Assembly (NCBI RefSeq): GCF_051846915.1
Contig: NZ_JBPYCR010000001.1
Coordinates: 1 to 64,000, forward strand
Direction: 5' to 3'
Length of the DNA: 64,000 nucleotides
Source of the DNA: JBPYCR01 sp051846915
Lineage (GTDB): Bacteria; Bacillota; Bacilli; Bacillales; Amphibacillaceae
Shown: positions 16,393 through 24,506 of the stretch, piece by piece
How the letters are laid out: each line of letters opens with the position of its first letter
How positions within the stretch are numbered: position 1 is the stretch's first letter
Program-made: the position numbers and the translations under genes
Notes under the pieces: model-generated
Told to the model about the DNA's origin: nothing
The model's input: the letters and a program-made list of their open reading frames with translations, nothing else
The model's database searches: none

Positions 16393-17139
16393 TTAAGTCT
16401 TGACGGTTATTCGCTTCAACAGTAAAAATGATAATAAGTACAACACTACGCCGACTAAAAACAGCTGGACGAAGAAAAGTAAATCCACATTCCGGAATAC
16501 TGCTATAAATAAATCCAGAAGCCATCCATTTGCCATTCCCATAATTGAAATTAAAACAATGACACCTATAAAACTAAATCCACCGATAAGTCCATATCGA
16601 TAAAAAACAAGTCCAAGGAGAAACCCAATAGCAAGCAAGAAAAACGAGATGGATGCATCAATTACAAATCGATTAATCCAAGTGTCCTGAACAAAATATG
16701 CCAGATGATTAAAGGAAAAAGATTGCTCTCCACCAGTAAAAGTAAACACATTATTTGTATTATTACTCACTATTTCTCCACCCGATAACCGATAAAAATA
16801 CATAACAATCGAATGAATAGTGTTTGCCAACAGTGCATTAAAAACAGCTACACTTAAAAAGTGAATACCAATACCGGCAAATAAATTTTTCCTTGTCGAA
16901 CCCATTTTGATCAAGTATGGAATGTATCCTTTCACCGTTAATTGCCCTACAATTCCGGCAAATACGTAAATAGGAAATGATAAATTAAATGCAATTACAG
17001 AAGTATCATCATTCATGAAAATAAAATCGGCAGCAATCGTAACAATTAATATACTAATTAAAATCATCCAGAATATTTTAAGAGAATACAGTACATGTGT
17101 CGACAAGTAATACACCGAAGCATTTAGTTGACGGTCCAT
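16393..17139 (-). CDS. ABC-2 type permease subunit
   Basis: A 248-residue protein with six predicted membrane segments (about 18-38, 50-70, 85-110, 150-172, 180-200 and 215-240). It starts at the base after the end of the ATPase gene (the ATPase ends at 17140), so the two are translationally linked. This is the membrane part of a GntR-controlled ABC system like those for antibiotic or cell-envelope stress. Substrate not deducible. Confidence 0.8.
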   Translation of the reverse strand: MDRQLNASVYYLSTHVLYSLKIFWMILISILIVTIAADFIFMNDDTSVIAFNLSFPIYVFAGIVGQLTVKGYIPYLIKMGSTRKNLFAGIGIHFLSVAVFNALLANTIHSIVMYFYRLSGGEIVSNNTNNVFTFTGGEQSFSFNHLAYFVQDTWINRFVIDASISFFLLAIGFLLGLVFYRYGLIGGFSFIGVIVLISIMGMANGWLLDLFIAVFRNVDLLFFVQLFLVGVVLYLLSFLLLKRITVKT

Positions 17140-17994
17140 TTATGCTCCCTCCTTTTCCGTTAAATAAATCATTAATTCCTGTACAGGTACACCTTCTACC
17201 TTCAAACCGGCTTCTACGGCCTCTTGTGGGTTACCAAAGACGTAGGCAGTCATCATGCCAGCTAGTTTCTTTTCCTGAATCACTTTTTTATTAGCGACAA
17301 AAGGATTGATCTTTTCAATCGACCCAGAAACAGCGTACGTTTGCTCACGTAACGTATCCGCTTCTTCTTGCAAAACTAGCTCACCTTCCTGTAATATGAG
17401 CACTTCTTCAAATAGAAGACTAACCTCGTCAATTAAATGTGTGGAAAATATAATTGTTCGTTTTTCCTGTTCGTATTCTTCTAATAATATTTCATAGAAT
17501 TTCTTCCGTGCCGCCGCATCCAGTCCAATATAAGGTTCGTCAAAAATCGTAATTGGCGCCTTGCTTGCCAACGCTACGATAATTCCAAGAGCGGATACCA
17601 TTCCTTTTGATAACGTCTTTACTTTTGCATTCATATTCAAGTTGTATTGTGTAATTAATTCCAGCGCCAAGTCATTGTCCCATTTAGGATAGAATAACGA
17701 GTAAGTGCGCAGTATTTGTTTTATTTTTAAATCTTTATGAAAATTGTCTCCTTCTTTAATTAAACAAATTTTTTCTGTTAAATTCCGATTATCAAACGGC
17801 TCCTGGCCATCTATTAGAATTTCACCGCTTGTTGCAGTATTGTGTCCCGCTAAAATTTCCATAAATGTTGTCTTCCCTGCTCCGTTTCTGCCAAGCAATC
17901 CGTAAATTTTGGGTTCTTCCAGCGTAAAGGACACGCTATCCAATGCATATGCAGACTTATATTTTTTCGTTATATTTTTAACTTCAATCTTCAT
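17140..17994 (-). CDS. ABC transporter ATP-binding protein
   Basis: A 284-residue ATPase. Walker A is GRNGAGKTT (about residues 35-43). The signature is LSKGMVSAL, where K replaces the usual G in LSGG, as is common in the YtrB/BcrA-like group. Walker B is ITIFDEPYIGLD and the switch histidine is in IFSTHL. The last ~70 residues are an accessory domain. The ATG overlaps the GntR gene stop by 4 bp. It pairs with the downstream permease. Confidence 0.9.
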   Translation of the reverse strand: MKIEVKNITKKYKSAYALDSVSFTLEEPKIYGLLGRNGAGKTTFMEILAGHNTATSGEILIDGQEPFDNRNLTEKICLIKEGDNFHKDLKIKQILRTYSLFYPKWDNDLALELITQYNLNMNAKVKTLSKGMVSALGIIVALASKAPITIFDEPYIGLDAAARKKFYEILLEEYEQEKRTIIFSTHLIDEVSLLFEEVLILQEGELVLQEEADTLREQTYAVSGSIEKINPFVANKKVIQEKKLAGMMTAYVFGNPQEAVEAGLKVEGVPVQELMIYLTEKEGA

Positions 17995-18359
17995 GAATGG
18001 TACCCCCTTCTCATCATTTCCATTAGTTGTTCTTCTGTAATATCTAGCTTTTTTGCCTCTTTATTAACTGGAAGAACATAATTCTCATAAAATTGATCTT
18101 TTCTTTTTTCAATTAAATTAGCCCGTGCACTATCCGTTACGAACATCCCTACTCCCCTCCGTTTAACTAAAACATTTTCGGTAACAAGCTCATTAATTCC
18201 CTTTGCAGCTGTAGCTGGATTTATCTTATAAAATTTTGCAAACTCATTAGTCGACGGTACACGTTCCCCCGCCTGCATCGACTCATTAATAATGGAATCC
18301 TCAATATATTCCTTTATTTGTATAAAAATTGGTTTGCTTTCATCAAAGTTAATTTTCAT
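17991..18359 (-). CDS. GntR family repressor (YtrA subfamily)
   Basis: A 122-residue regulator: an N-terminal winged helix (PIFIQIKEYIEDSII to RRGVGMFVT) with the recognition region STNEFAKFYKINPATAAKGI, plus the short ~45-residue helical tail typical of the YtrA subfamily, which regulates ABC operons. The ATG at 18359 follows GGAGTGATAACG. It is the first gene of a three-gene operon and probably represses that operon through the dyad at 18381-18406. The ligand is unknown. Confidence 0.9.
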   Translation of the reverse strand: MKINFDESKPIFIQIKEYIEDSIINESMQAGERVPSTNEFAKFYKINPATAAKGINELVTENVLVKRRGVGMFVTDSARANLIEKRKDQFYENYVLPVNKEAKKLDITEEQLMEMMRRGYHS

Positions 18360-18380
18360 CGTTATCACTCCAACGTTGAT

Positions 18381-18431
18381 TGGTTAGTTACTTGTGTAAT
18401 TAACCATACAGCTATATTTTATGTTTGTCAA
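18381..18431 (-). promoter_or_regulatory. GntR operon promoter with overlapping operator dyad
   Basis: On the minus strand TTGACA (18426-18431) and TATGGT (18403-18408) are 17 bp apart. The dyad TGGTTAnTTAC-n4-GTAAnTAACCA (18381-18406) overlaps the -10 box, a position suited to repression by the first gene of the operon. Confidence 0.75.
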
Positions 18432-18451
18432 CGATTATTTTTAAAATAAGA

Positions 18452-18648
18452 CAAGCGCAAGCGCCCTCGCAGGCTAAAAGCGCAACATCCTGTTGCAACA
18501 CCTGCACTAGCACGTCCTGTGCGTCGTAGAAACGTAGCAACTGCTGCAGACGGGAGCTAGTGGTTCGATGTTGCCCCCAAAGGGCGTATTTCGTACATCC
18601 TGTATGTCGCAACTAGACAACTATGCACAAAATTTTATGCTTTCTTAC
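18452..18648. repeat. dispersed palindromic element, copy A (type 2)
   Basis: About 195 bp starting AAGCGCAAGCGCCC and ending with a CTAGACAACTATGCACAAAA tail shared by the family. The inside holds short hairpins with similar loops: GCAAC-ATCCT-GTTGC, GCAC-GTCCT-GTGC and TACA-TCC-TGTA. The first ~35 bp are almost identical to copy D. It lies in the gap between the GntR operon promoter and the RHH gene and codes for nothing convincing. Confidence 0.75.
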
Positions 18649-18652
18649 AAAA

Positions 18653-18687
18653 AATGAGTGCTGAACCTTAATGATTCAGCACTCATT
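18653..18687 (-). terminator. terminator after the RHH gene
   Basis: AATGAGTGCTGAA pairs with TTCAGCACTCATT (13 bp, 9-nt loop), flanked by A and T runs. Confidence 0.85.
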
Positions 18688-18694
18688 TTTCACT

Positions 18695-18868
18695 TCACTC
18701 TCCTATTTTCTTGTTATCATTTTTCGGCAATCTTCCTGCACGCTTTGCTGACTCTCGCAACAAAAATTCCATGTGGCTGTTTACACTGCGGAATTCGTCT
18801 TTTGCCCAGCTTTCCAATATATTATATAATTTGGGGTCCATACGTAATGGGAATTGTTTTTTCTTCAT
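18695..18868 (-). CDS. 57-residue Arc-like ribbon-helix-helix protein
   Basis: A 57-residue basic protein. FPLRMDPKLYNILESWAKDE and SVNSHMEFLLRESAKRAG have the strand-helix-helix pattern of the Arc/MetJ ribbon-helix-helix DNA-binding family. AGAGGGG lies 4-5 nt before the ATG. It begins 30 bp after the stop of the SPFH gene and is followed by a strong terminator, so the two genes form an operon. A role as regulator or antitoxin-like protein is inference; no toxin gene is seen. Confidence 0.8.
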   Translation of the reverse strand: MKKKQFPLRMDPKLYNILESWAKDEFRSVNSHMEFLLRESAKRAGRLPKNDNKKIGE

Positions 18869-18898
18869 ATTACCCCTCTTTTTATCAATGTTTCCAAC

Positions 18899-19744
18899 TT
18901 ATTGATAGAGCGAACCGGTATTGATAACCGGTTGGGCGCCGTGATCCGAGACTATTGCCACAAGCAAATTATTGACCATAGCGACCCGCCTTTCGTCATC
19001 AAGCTCAAGAACCTCTTCTTTTTCCATTCGTTGGATGGCGTCCTGTACCATGCTAACTGCACCTTCCACAATTTTTTTGCGTGCAGCAATAATTGCACTT
19101 GCCTGCTGACGCTGAAGCATTGCCTGTGCAATTTCGGTGGAATATGCCAAATGAGTCAGTCGAGCTTCAATGATATCAACACCAGCTACCTTTAGACGGT
19201 CCTGCACCTGTTGTTTCAGCTCTTGAGAGACTTCTTCTGCATTTCCCCGCAGCGTCAATTCTTCGTTTTCAAATGTATCATAAGGATACTTTGTTGCAAC
19301 CGCACGAATAGCTGTTTCACTTTGGATTTCGACAAATTGTTCGTACCGATCTACATCAAATACTGCCTTTGCTGAATCAACTACTTTAAAAACAATAACA
19401 GCAGCTATCTCAATTGGATTTCCATTCACGTCATTTACCTTCAGCCGGTTGCTGTTAAAATTACGTACACGAAGGGAAATCGTTCTTCTAATTGTAAAAG
19501 GGATCGTAATGACGATTCCTTCCTGACGAATACTTCCCATATATTTACCAAGAAAAATGACGACCACAGACTGATTCGGCTGCACAAGCGTAATCCCTGT
19601 TCCAAGTGTAATGGCAACAATTAAACAGATTGCAGCGATAATGATTTGACCTTCAAAAACACTAAAGACTGTCGCGGCTAATAAAATTGCAATAATTAAA
19701 ATCCCTAAAAACCCATTCATTGACCATGCAGCTTTTTCCCGCAT
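18899..19744 (-). CDS. SPFH/Band 7 domain membrane protein
   Basis: A 281-residue protein. Two N-terminal membrane helices (about 10-28 and 33-52) precede an SPFH (stomatin/prohibitin) domain at ~55-200, then a helical part with the prohibitin-like segment AGVDIIEARLTHLAYS and a tail (RRVAMVNNLLVAIVSDHG). Such proteins scaffold membrane microdomains. The ATG at 19744 follows AGTGGGGTG. It is co-transcribed with the RHH gene. Confidence 0.85.
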   Translation of the reverse strand: MREKAAWSMNGFLGILIIAILLAATVFSVFEGQIIIAAICLIVAITLGTGITLVQPNQSVVVIFLGKYMGSIRQEGIVITIPFTIRRTISLRVRNFNSNRLKVNDVNGNPIEIAAVIVFKVVDSAKAVFDVDRYEQFVEIQSETAIRAVATKYPYDTFENEELTLRGNAEEVSQELKQQVQDRLKVAGVDIIEARLTHLAYSTEIAQAMLQRQQASAIIAARKKIVEGAVSMVQDAIQRMEKEEVLELDDERRVAMVNNLLVAIVSDHGAQPVINTGSLYQ

Positions 19745-19839
19745 CAATAAACACCCCACTATTTTGTTTACTATACCATAATCATATTATTATGATATCA
19801 CTTTTGTATATTAATGTAAATTACTTTCCGATTAAGGAA

Positions 19840-20706
19840 CTAACTACTTTTCAATAAACCTTCTAATGGACTTTTTTCAGGCAAAACATAATAATCCTGT
19901 CCATTCGTTGTGATAACTACATTTCCAAATACCGCCGTGGAGTAAAGTTGCACATTCATTCTGTTTAAATTAGCAATCACTCGGTTAACTGGATGACCGT
20001 ATTTGTTTCTTTTTTTATATGTAAGCATAGCAACAGAAGGATTTACGCGCTCCAAGAAGGCAAATGAACTGCTCGTCTTCGAGCCATGATGCCCTACTTT
20101 TACAATTTCAGCCTCGATATCATTTCTCTTTGCTAATCGTTTTTCCTGTTCATCTTCAGCATCTCCCATAAAAAGAAAATCAACCTCTCCATAAGTGATC
20201 TTTAGGACAATGGATGACTGATTATTATTTTTATTTTTACTAAAACTGTTTAACACGTTAATTTGAACCGCCGGGTCTACATACAGTTGATCGTGTTGTT
20301 GAACAAAATTTATTGGGATACTGTTTTTGCGAATTTGATTCATATACCGAAAGAAAGTTTTCGTCGTATGCAGCTTCCCAGAATCAACGACCTGGTCAAT
20401 TTCAAATTCTTTTATAACTTCAATTAATCCTCCTATATGGTCATAGTCCGGATGTGTCGCAATAAGAAGATCTATTTTTTCAATTCGCTGCTTTTTAAGA
20501 TAAGATACCACTTGATCCCCCGCTTTTGGTGGACCTCCGTCAATGAGAATTATTTTATTCGCCGGTGTTTCAATCAATATACTGTCACCTTGGCCAACAT
20601 CTATAAAATGAACGTTCATGTCGGATGAAGTTTTACTTTTTATATTTTCAGGAAATAAACCAAGTAAAATGGCTAATAATATAAAGTAAATAAAATAATT
20701 TCTCAT
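19840..20706 (-). CDS. ComEC/Rec2-like metallo-beta-lactamase fold hydrolase, secreted
   Basis: About 288 residues. An N-terminal signal peptide or anchor (YFIYFILLAILLGLF) precedes a metallo-beta-lactamase domain: FIDVGQGDSILIETP, the metal motif THPDYDHIGG, MGDAEDEQE and VGHHGSKTSSS. These match the hydrolase domain found at the C-terminus of ComEC and as stand-alone secreted proteins. I place the start at 20706 (AAGGATG upstream, somewhat long spacing); an ATG 24 bp upstream is possible. Monocistronic. Substrate (nucleic acid or other phosphodiester) is inferred. Confidence 0.82.
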   Translation of the reverse strand: MRNYFIYFILLAILLGLFPENIKSKTSSDMNVHFIDVGQGDSILIETPANKIILIDGGPPKAGDQVVSYLKKQRIEKIDLLIATHPDYDHIGGLIEVIKEFEIDQVVDSGKLHTTKTFFRYMNQIRKNSIPINFVQQHDQLYVDPAVQINVLNSFSKNKNNNQSSIVLKITYGEVDFLFMGDAEDEQEKRLAKRNDIEAEIVKVGHHGSKTSSSFAFLERVNPSVAMLTYKKRNKYGHPVNRVIANLNRMNVQLYSTAVFGNVVITTNGQDYYVLPEKSPLEGLLKSS

Positions 20707-20901
20707 TCTTTTAAACCCATCCTTATACATATTTTTATTAGTTTTTACAAAAATGAACTTTATTATGATTTTTGTCTTATTGAAAAGGTGATTAAAAACT
20801 TATATATAAGGAAATAGAGAATGTAAAATACTTGTTTGATGGCTGTGAGTATTCTATACTATTTAACGTTTTGGATAATAATTTTGAGGAAGGTGATCTG
20901 T

Positions 20902-22779
20902 TTGGCAAATAAAAGCTCTGAATTTAAACCTTTTGTACCAGCTACGGAAAAACGATCGGAATTTACGGTTGTGGCGATGATTATTGGTGCAATTCTAGCC
21001 ATTATCTTTGGTGCGGCAAACGCCTACCTAGGATTAATCGTGGGAATGACCGTTTCAGCTTCTATTCCGGCGGCGGTTATCTCTATGGCTATTTTACGTG
21101 TAATCATGAAACGAACTTCCATATTGGAAAATAACATCGTCCAAACGATTACATCTACTGGGGAATCACTTGCTGCAGGTGTCATTTTTACATTGCCCGC
21201 ACTGTTCATTTGGCAGCTAAAGCCTAGCTTAACAACGATAGCAATTATAGCGCTAGCTGGAGGGATTTTAGGTGTTGTGCTCATGGTTCCACTTCGCAGG
21301 GCACTGATTGTAAAGGAACATGATACATTGCCTTATCCAGAAGGAACTGCATGTGCTGAAGTGCTGGTTGCCGGTGAGGAAGGTGGAAAAGGAGCAAAGC
21401 TTATTTTTGGCGGACTTGGAATTGGTGCGGGATTTAAATTTCTTGTCGATGCTGTTAAAGCCTTTCCGTCTTCCATCGAGTGGGAAATTTATAAATTTAA
21501 AAATGCGGCAATAGGAATGGACACATTACCTGCTTTATTAGGGGTCGGCTTTATTATCGGGCCTCGCATTGCGGGCATTATGTTTGCCGGCGCGGTTCTC
21601 GGCTGGCTTGGTATTATTCCGTTAATAAGTTACATCGGGGATTTTGCACCTACAGCTATTTATCCTGGTGAAGTACCAATAAGCGAAATGAATTATCACG
21701 ATATTTGGGGAAATTATTTACGCTATATTGGCGCTGGCGCAGTAGCGTTCGGTGGTATAATAGGACTTATTAAAACCTTGCCAACAATATTCTCTTCATT
21801 TACAGGAGCGATCAAAGGTTTCCAAGGGGGAATATCGTCTGATGAAGATGCACTGCGTACGGATAAAGATATCCCTGTCTCCTGGATTATTGGCTTAATT
21901 GTAATTTTCTTAGGTATTCTCGTATTTTATCCACCAATAAAGGTTGGCATTATTGGAGCTATTTTACTTTTGATTTTCGGATTTTTCTTTGCAACGGTAT
22001 CATCCAGAATTGTCGGGATTGTAGGTAGTTCATCTAATCCTGTTTCAGGGATGACAATCGCTGCACTAATTTTTATTACATTAGTTTTGTCCCTCGTTGG
22101 ACAAACTGGTGAAGCCGGTATGGTTACTGCTATTATCATCGGTTCTGTCGTATGTATTGCAGCAGCAATTGCCGGAGATACGTCACAAGATTTAAAGACA
22201 GGTTACATCGTTGGCGCAACACCAAGATGGCAACAGATTGCTCAACTATATGGTGTTTTAGTTACAAGTATTGTCATCGGCTTTATATTAATTTTGCTTG
22301 ATAACGCATATGGTTTCGGTTCTGCAGAATTACCTGCACCGCAAGCTGTATTAATGTCCATGATCGTGGATGGGATTATGAACGGCGATTTGCCATGGAA
22401 CTTAATATTTATTGGGATGTCCGCAGCGGCAGTTGTTGAATTGTTTGGAATTGGATCTCTACCATTTGCTGTCGGATTATACTTACCAATTCACTTAACT
22501 TCTCCAATTATGGCTGGTGGTATTATTCGCGGAATAATTACACGCCGAAATAAAAATAAATCGGAAGAAGTTTTAAAAGAAAAAACAGAACGTGGCATTT
22601 TGCTTTCTTCCGGTTATATTGCCGGTGAAGCATTAATGGGAGTGATTGTAGCACTCGCCGTTACAGCAGGTGTTACCCTTCCGACTGAAGCAATATTCGG
22701 ACCGATCGTAACGATAATCGCATTTATAGCTGTTGCTTGGTACTTGTACTATACTGCGAGCAGGAAAATAACGAAATAA
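20902..22779 (+). CDS. OPT family oligopeptide transporter
   Basis: A 625-residue membrane protein with about 14-16 helices. Family features include FGAANAYLGLIVGMTVSASIP near residue 35, TITSTGESLAAGVIF and PYPEGTACAEVL. The start is taken as TTG at 20902 because GAGGAAGGTG lies just upstream and the family begins shortly before the first helix; the ATG at 20836 would add a hydrophobic extension with no ribosome site. It probably imports peptides or metal chelates by proton symport (family knowledge). It ends at a terminator. Confidence 0.9.
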   Translation: MANKSSEFKPFVPATEKRSEFTVVAMIIGAILAIIFGAANAYLGLIVGMTVSASIPAAVISMAILRVIMKRTSILENNIVQTITSTGESLAAGVIFTLPALFIWQLKPSLTTIAIIALAGGILGVVLMVPLRRALIVKEHDTLPYPEGTACAEVLVAGEEGGKGAKLIFGGLGIGAGFKFLVDAVKAFPSSIEWEIYKFKNAAIGMDTLPALLGVGFIIGPRIAGIMFAGAVLGWLGIIPLISYIGDFAPTAIYPGEVPISEMNYHDIWGNYLRYIGAGAVAFGGIIGLIKTLPTIFSSFTGAIKGFQGGISSDEDALRTDKDIPVSWIIGLIVIFLGILVFYPPIKVGIIGAILLLIFGFFFATVSSRIVGIVGSSSNPVSGMTIAALIFITLVLSLVGQTGEAGMVTAIIIGSVVCIAAAIAGDTSQDLKTGYIVGATPRWQQIAQLYGVLVTSIVIGFILILLDNAYGFGSAELPAPQAVLMSMIVDGIMNGDLPWNLIFIGMSAAAVVELFGIGSLPFAVGLYLPIHLTSPIMAGGIIRGIITRRNKNKSEEVLKEKTERGILLSSGYIAGEALMGVIVALAVTAGVTLPTEAIFGPIVTIIAFIAVAWYLYYTASRKITK

Positions 22780-22788
22780 CCTTTTTTC

Positions 22789-22817
22789 AGCCACTTATTC
22801 TATAGGTGGCTTTTTTA
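22789..22817 (+). terminator. terminator after the OPT gene
   Basis: AGCCAC/GTGGCT stem followed by six T. Confidence 0.85.
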
Positions 22818-22896
22818 TGCACTTCACTTTTTCGTCAAATATATGGATGAAATTCTTTATTTTATTATGTAAAATAAAGGAAAGAGGGGGTTCTTT

Positions 22897-23940
22897 ATGT
22901 CCATTGCTTACAATCGAAAGCTTTTTATTATTTTACCACTGCTCACTCTCGTGCTTGCTATTAATTATATGATTTACCATGTTTCACTTCCTTTCGAAAT
23001 TCCAACTGAAGAAATGACATTTATAGCTATCGGTTCCTTATTTGACCTTCTCATTGTTGTCCCAATTCTTCTTTTAGTTATGACATCTAAAAAGAGACAA
23101 GTGAAATGGAAACAATACATTGCATGCTTTGCAACGGGCGCTGTTGTAGCCAGACTAATAATTCCACTGGCCTATTTCGATTCTTTCCATTTCGTTACTT
23201 ACCCTGCAATTGTAATGGAAGGCATAATCCTATTAATGGAAATAGGGGTTGTTTTTCTTCTTTTTTGGCGCCTTCCAAAAATTATAAGCACTGTAAAAAG
23301 TACTAATTTATCCCCACTGTTTTCTTTATCAAAAGTTGTTTCCGAACAAGTAAACAAGCATTTTATCACTCAGGTGATTGCTCAAGAGTGTCTCATTTTT
23401 TACTATACATTTTTATCTTGGAAAAAGAATCCACCGACTGGAAGAAATATACTTACTCTTCACAAAAACACAAGCATGATTGCCTTTTATATCATGCTAA
23501 TCCATGCGATTATTATTGAAACAATTGGATTGCATTGGTGGCTTCACCAAAAATCAGTCATTTTATCGATTATACTACTCATCTTAAATGTATATACTAT
23601 TCTTTTCTTCATAGCGGATATACAAGCAATACGCCTGAATCCTTTAAGATTAATAAATGGGAATATCTATCTTTCTTTGGGCTTAACAAAGAGAATAACC
23701 ATTCCACTAGAATCAATTAAAGCAGTTCAATGGGAAGAGTTTCCGGAAAAAGTTGATTCTAAAACGACCATCGAATTTATTGCAAAAGACATGGAAACAT
23801 TGCCGCCACATTGTATTATTACATTTCATCAACCCATTAAAGCTGATTTGTTATTTGGTTTCACAAAAAAATATGAGAAACTTGCCATCCGTGTAGATGA
23901 TCCTGGTAAATTAAAACAACTTCTCCATACTAAAAGTTAA
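22897..23940 (+). CDS. hypothetical multi-pass membrane protein
   Basis: A 347-residue protein not assigned to a function. It has about seven hydrophobic segments (near 8-27, 42-62, 72-95, 102-125, 190-215 and 220-245) and a soluble C-terminal ~100 residues with alternating strand-like pieces (LTKRITIPLESIKAVQWEEF). Similar Bacillaceae proteins have, as I recall, been mislabelled beta-carotene monooxygenase. AAAGAGGGGG precedes the ATG. It faces clpE across the 52-bp repeat array. Confidence 0.7.
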   Translation: MSIAYNRKLFIILPLLTLVLAINYMIYHVSLPFEIPTEEMTFIAIGSLFDLLIVVPILLLVMTSKKRQVKWKQYIACFATGAVVARLIIPLAYFDSFHFVTYPAIVMEGIILLMEIGVVFLLFWRLPKIISTVKSTNLSPLFSLSKVVSEQVNKHFITQVIAQECLIFYYTFLSWKKNPPTGRNILTLHKNTSMIAFYIMLIHAIIIETIGLHWWLHQKSVILSIILLILNVYTILFFIADIQAIRLNPLRLINGNIYLSLGLTKRITIPLESIKAVQWEEFPEKVDSKTTIEFIAKDMETLPPHCIITFHQPIKADLLFGFTKKYEKLAIRVDDPGKLKQLLHTKS

Positions 23941-23997
23941 AAGCAAAAACTAGATATCAAGAGAAAGGTCTCTCGGGCCACGAGTGAAACCGCCCGC

Positions 23998-24403
23998 GTG
24001 ACCGAACACCGGAAAAGCAATCATTTGGGGTACGATGGAAGTCACCGCGTGACCGAAACACAGGAAAAGCAGTCGGTTGGGGTACGATGGATGACACCGC
24101 GTGACCGAAACACAGGAAAAGCAATCATTTGAGGCACGATGGAAGTCACCGCGTGACCGAAGCACAGGAGAAGCAATCATTTGAGGCACGATGGATGACA
24201 CTGCGTGACCGAAACACAGGAAAAGCAGTCGGTTGGGGTACGATGGATGACACCGCGTGACCGAAACACAGGAAAAGCAATCATTTGAGGCACGATGGAA
24301 GTCGCCGCGTGACCGGAAAAGCAGTCATTCGGGGATCGCTGGATGCCGCCACGTGACCGAAATTCAGGAAAAGCAATCATTTGGGGTACGATGGATTCCG
24401 ACA
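23998..24403. repeat. tandem array of eight 52-bp repeats
   Basis: Units start at GTGACCGAA and run through GGAAAAGC, ACGATGGA and CACCGC. They begin at 23998, 24049, 24101, 24153, 24205, 24257, 24309 and 24353. Five are exactly 52 bp, one is cut to 44 bp and two are 51 bp. Two sub-versions differ in the middle (CAATCATTTG versus CAGTCGGTTG) and are mixed along the array. 52 is not a multiple of 3 and open frames across it are by-products. It is not a CRISPR array: the units abut, with no spacers. Confidence 0.95.
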
Positions 24404-24430
24404 TGTAACCGGAAAGCTAATGCACAAAAA

Positions 24431-24470
24431 TGCCCTATAAGCATTTATATATCTAAATACTTATAGGGCA
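24431..24470 (-). terminator. terminator of clpE
   Basis: TGCCCTATAAG pairs with CTTATAGGGCA (11 bp). On the minus strand it is followed by TTTTTG. Confidence 0.8.
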
Positions 24471-24506
24471 ACATATCAATTTATGAGAATAGTTTCCCAA
24501 CCATCT

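Noticed and set aside
23998..24403. CRISPR array.
   Set aside because: Units abut without unique spacers, and there are no cas genes.
23950..24466. Minus- and plus-strand frames of 69-83 codons with repeated CHPS/GHA strings.
   Set aside because: They run across the 52-bp repeat; the period is not a multiple of 3 and the peptides change frame.
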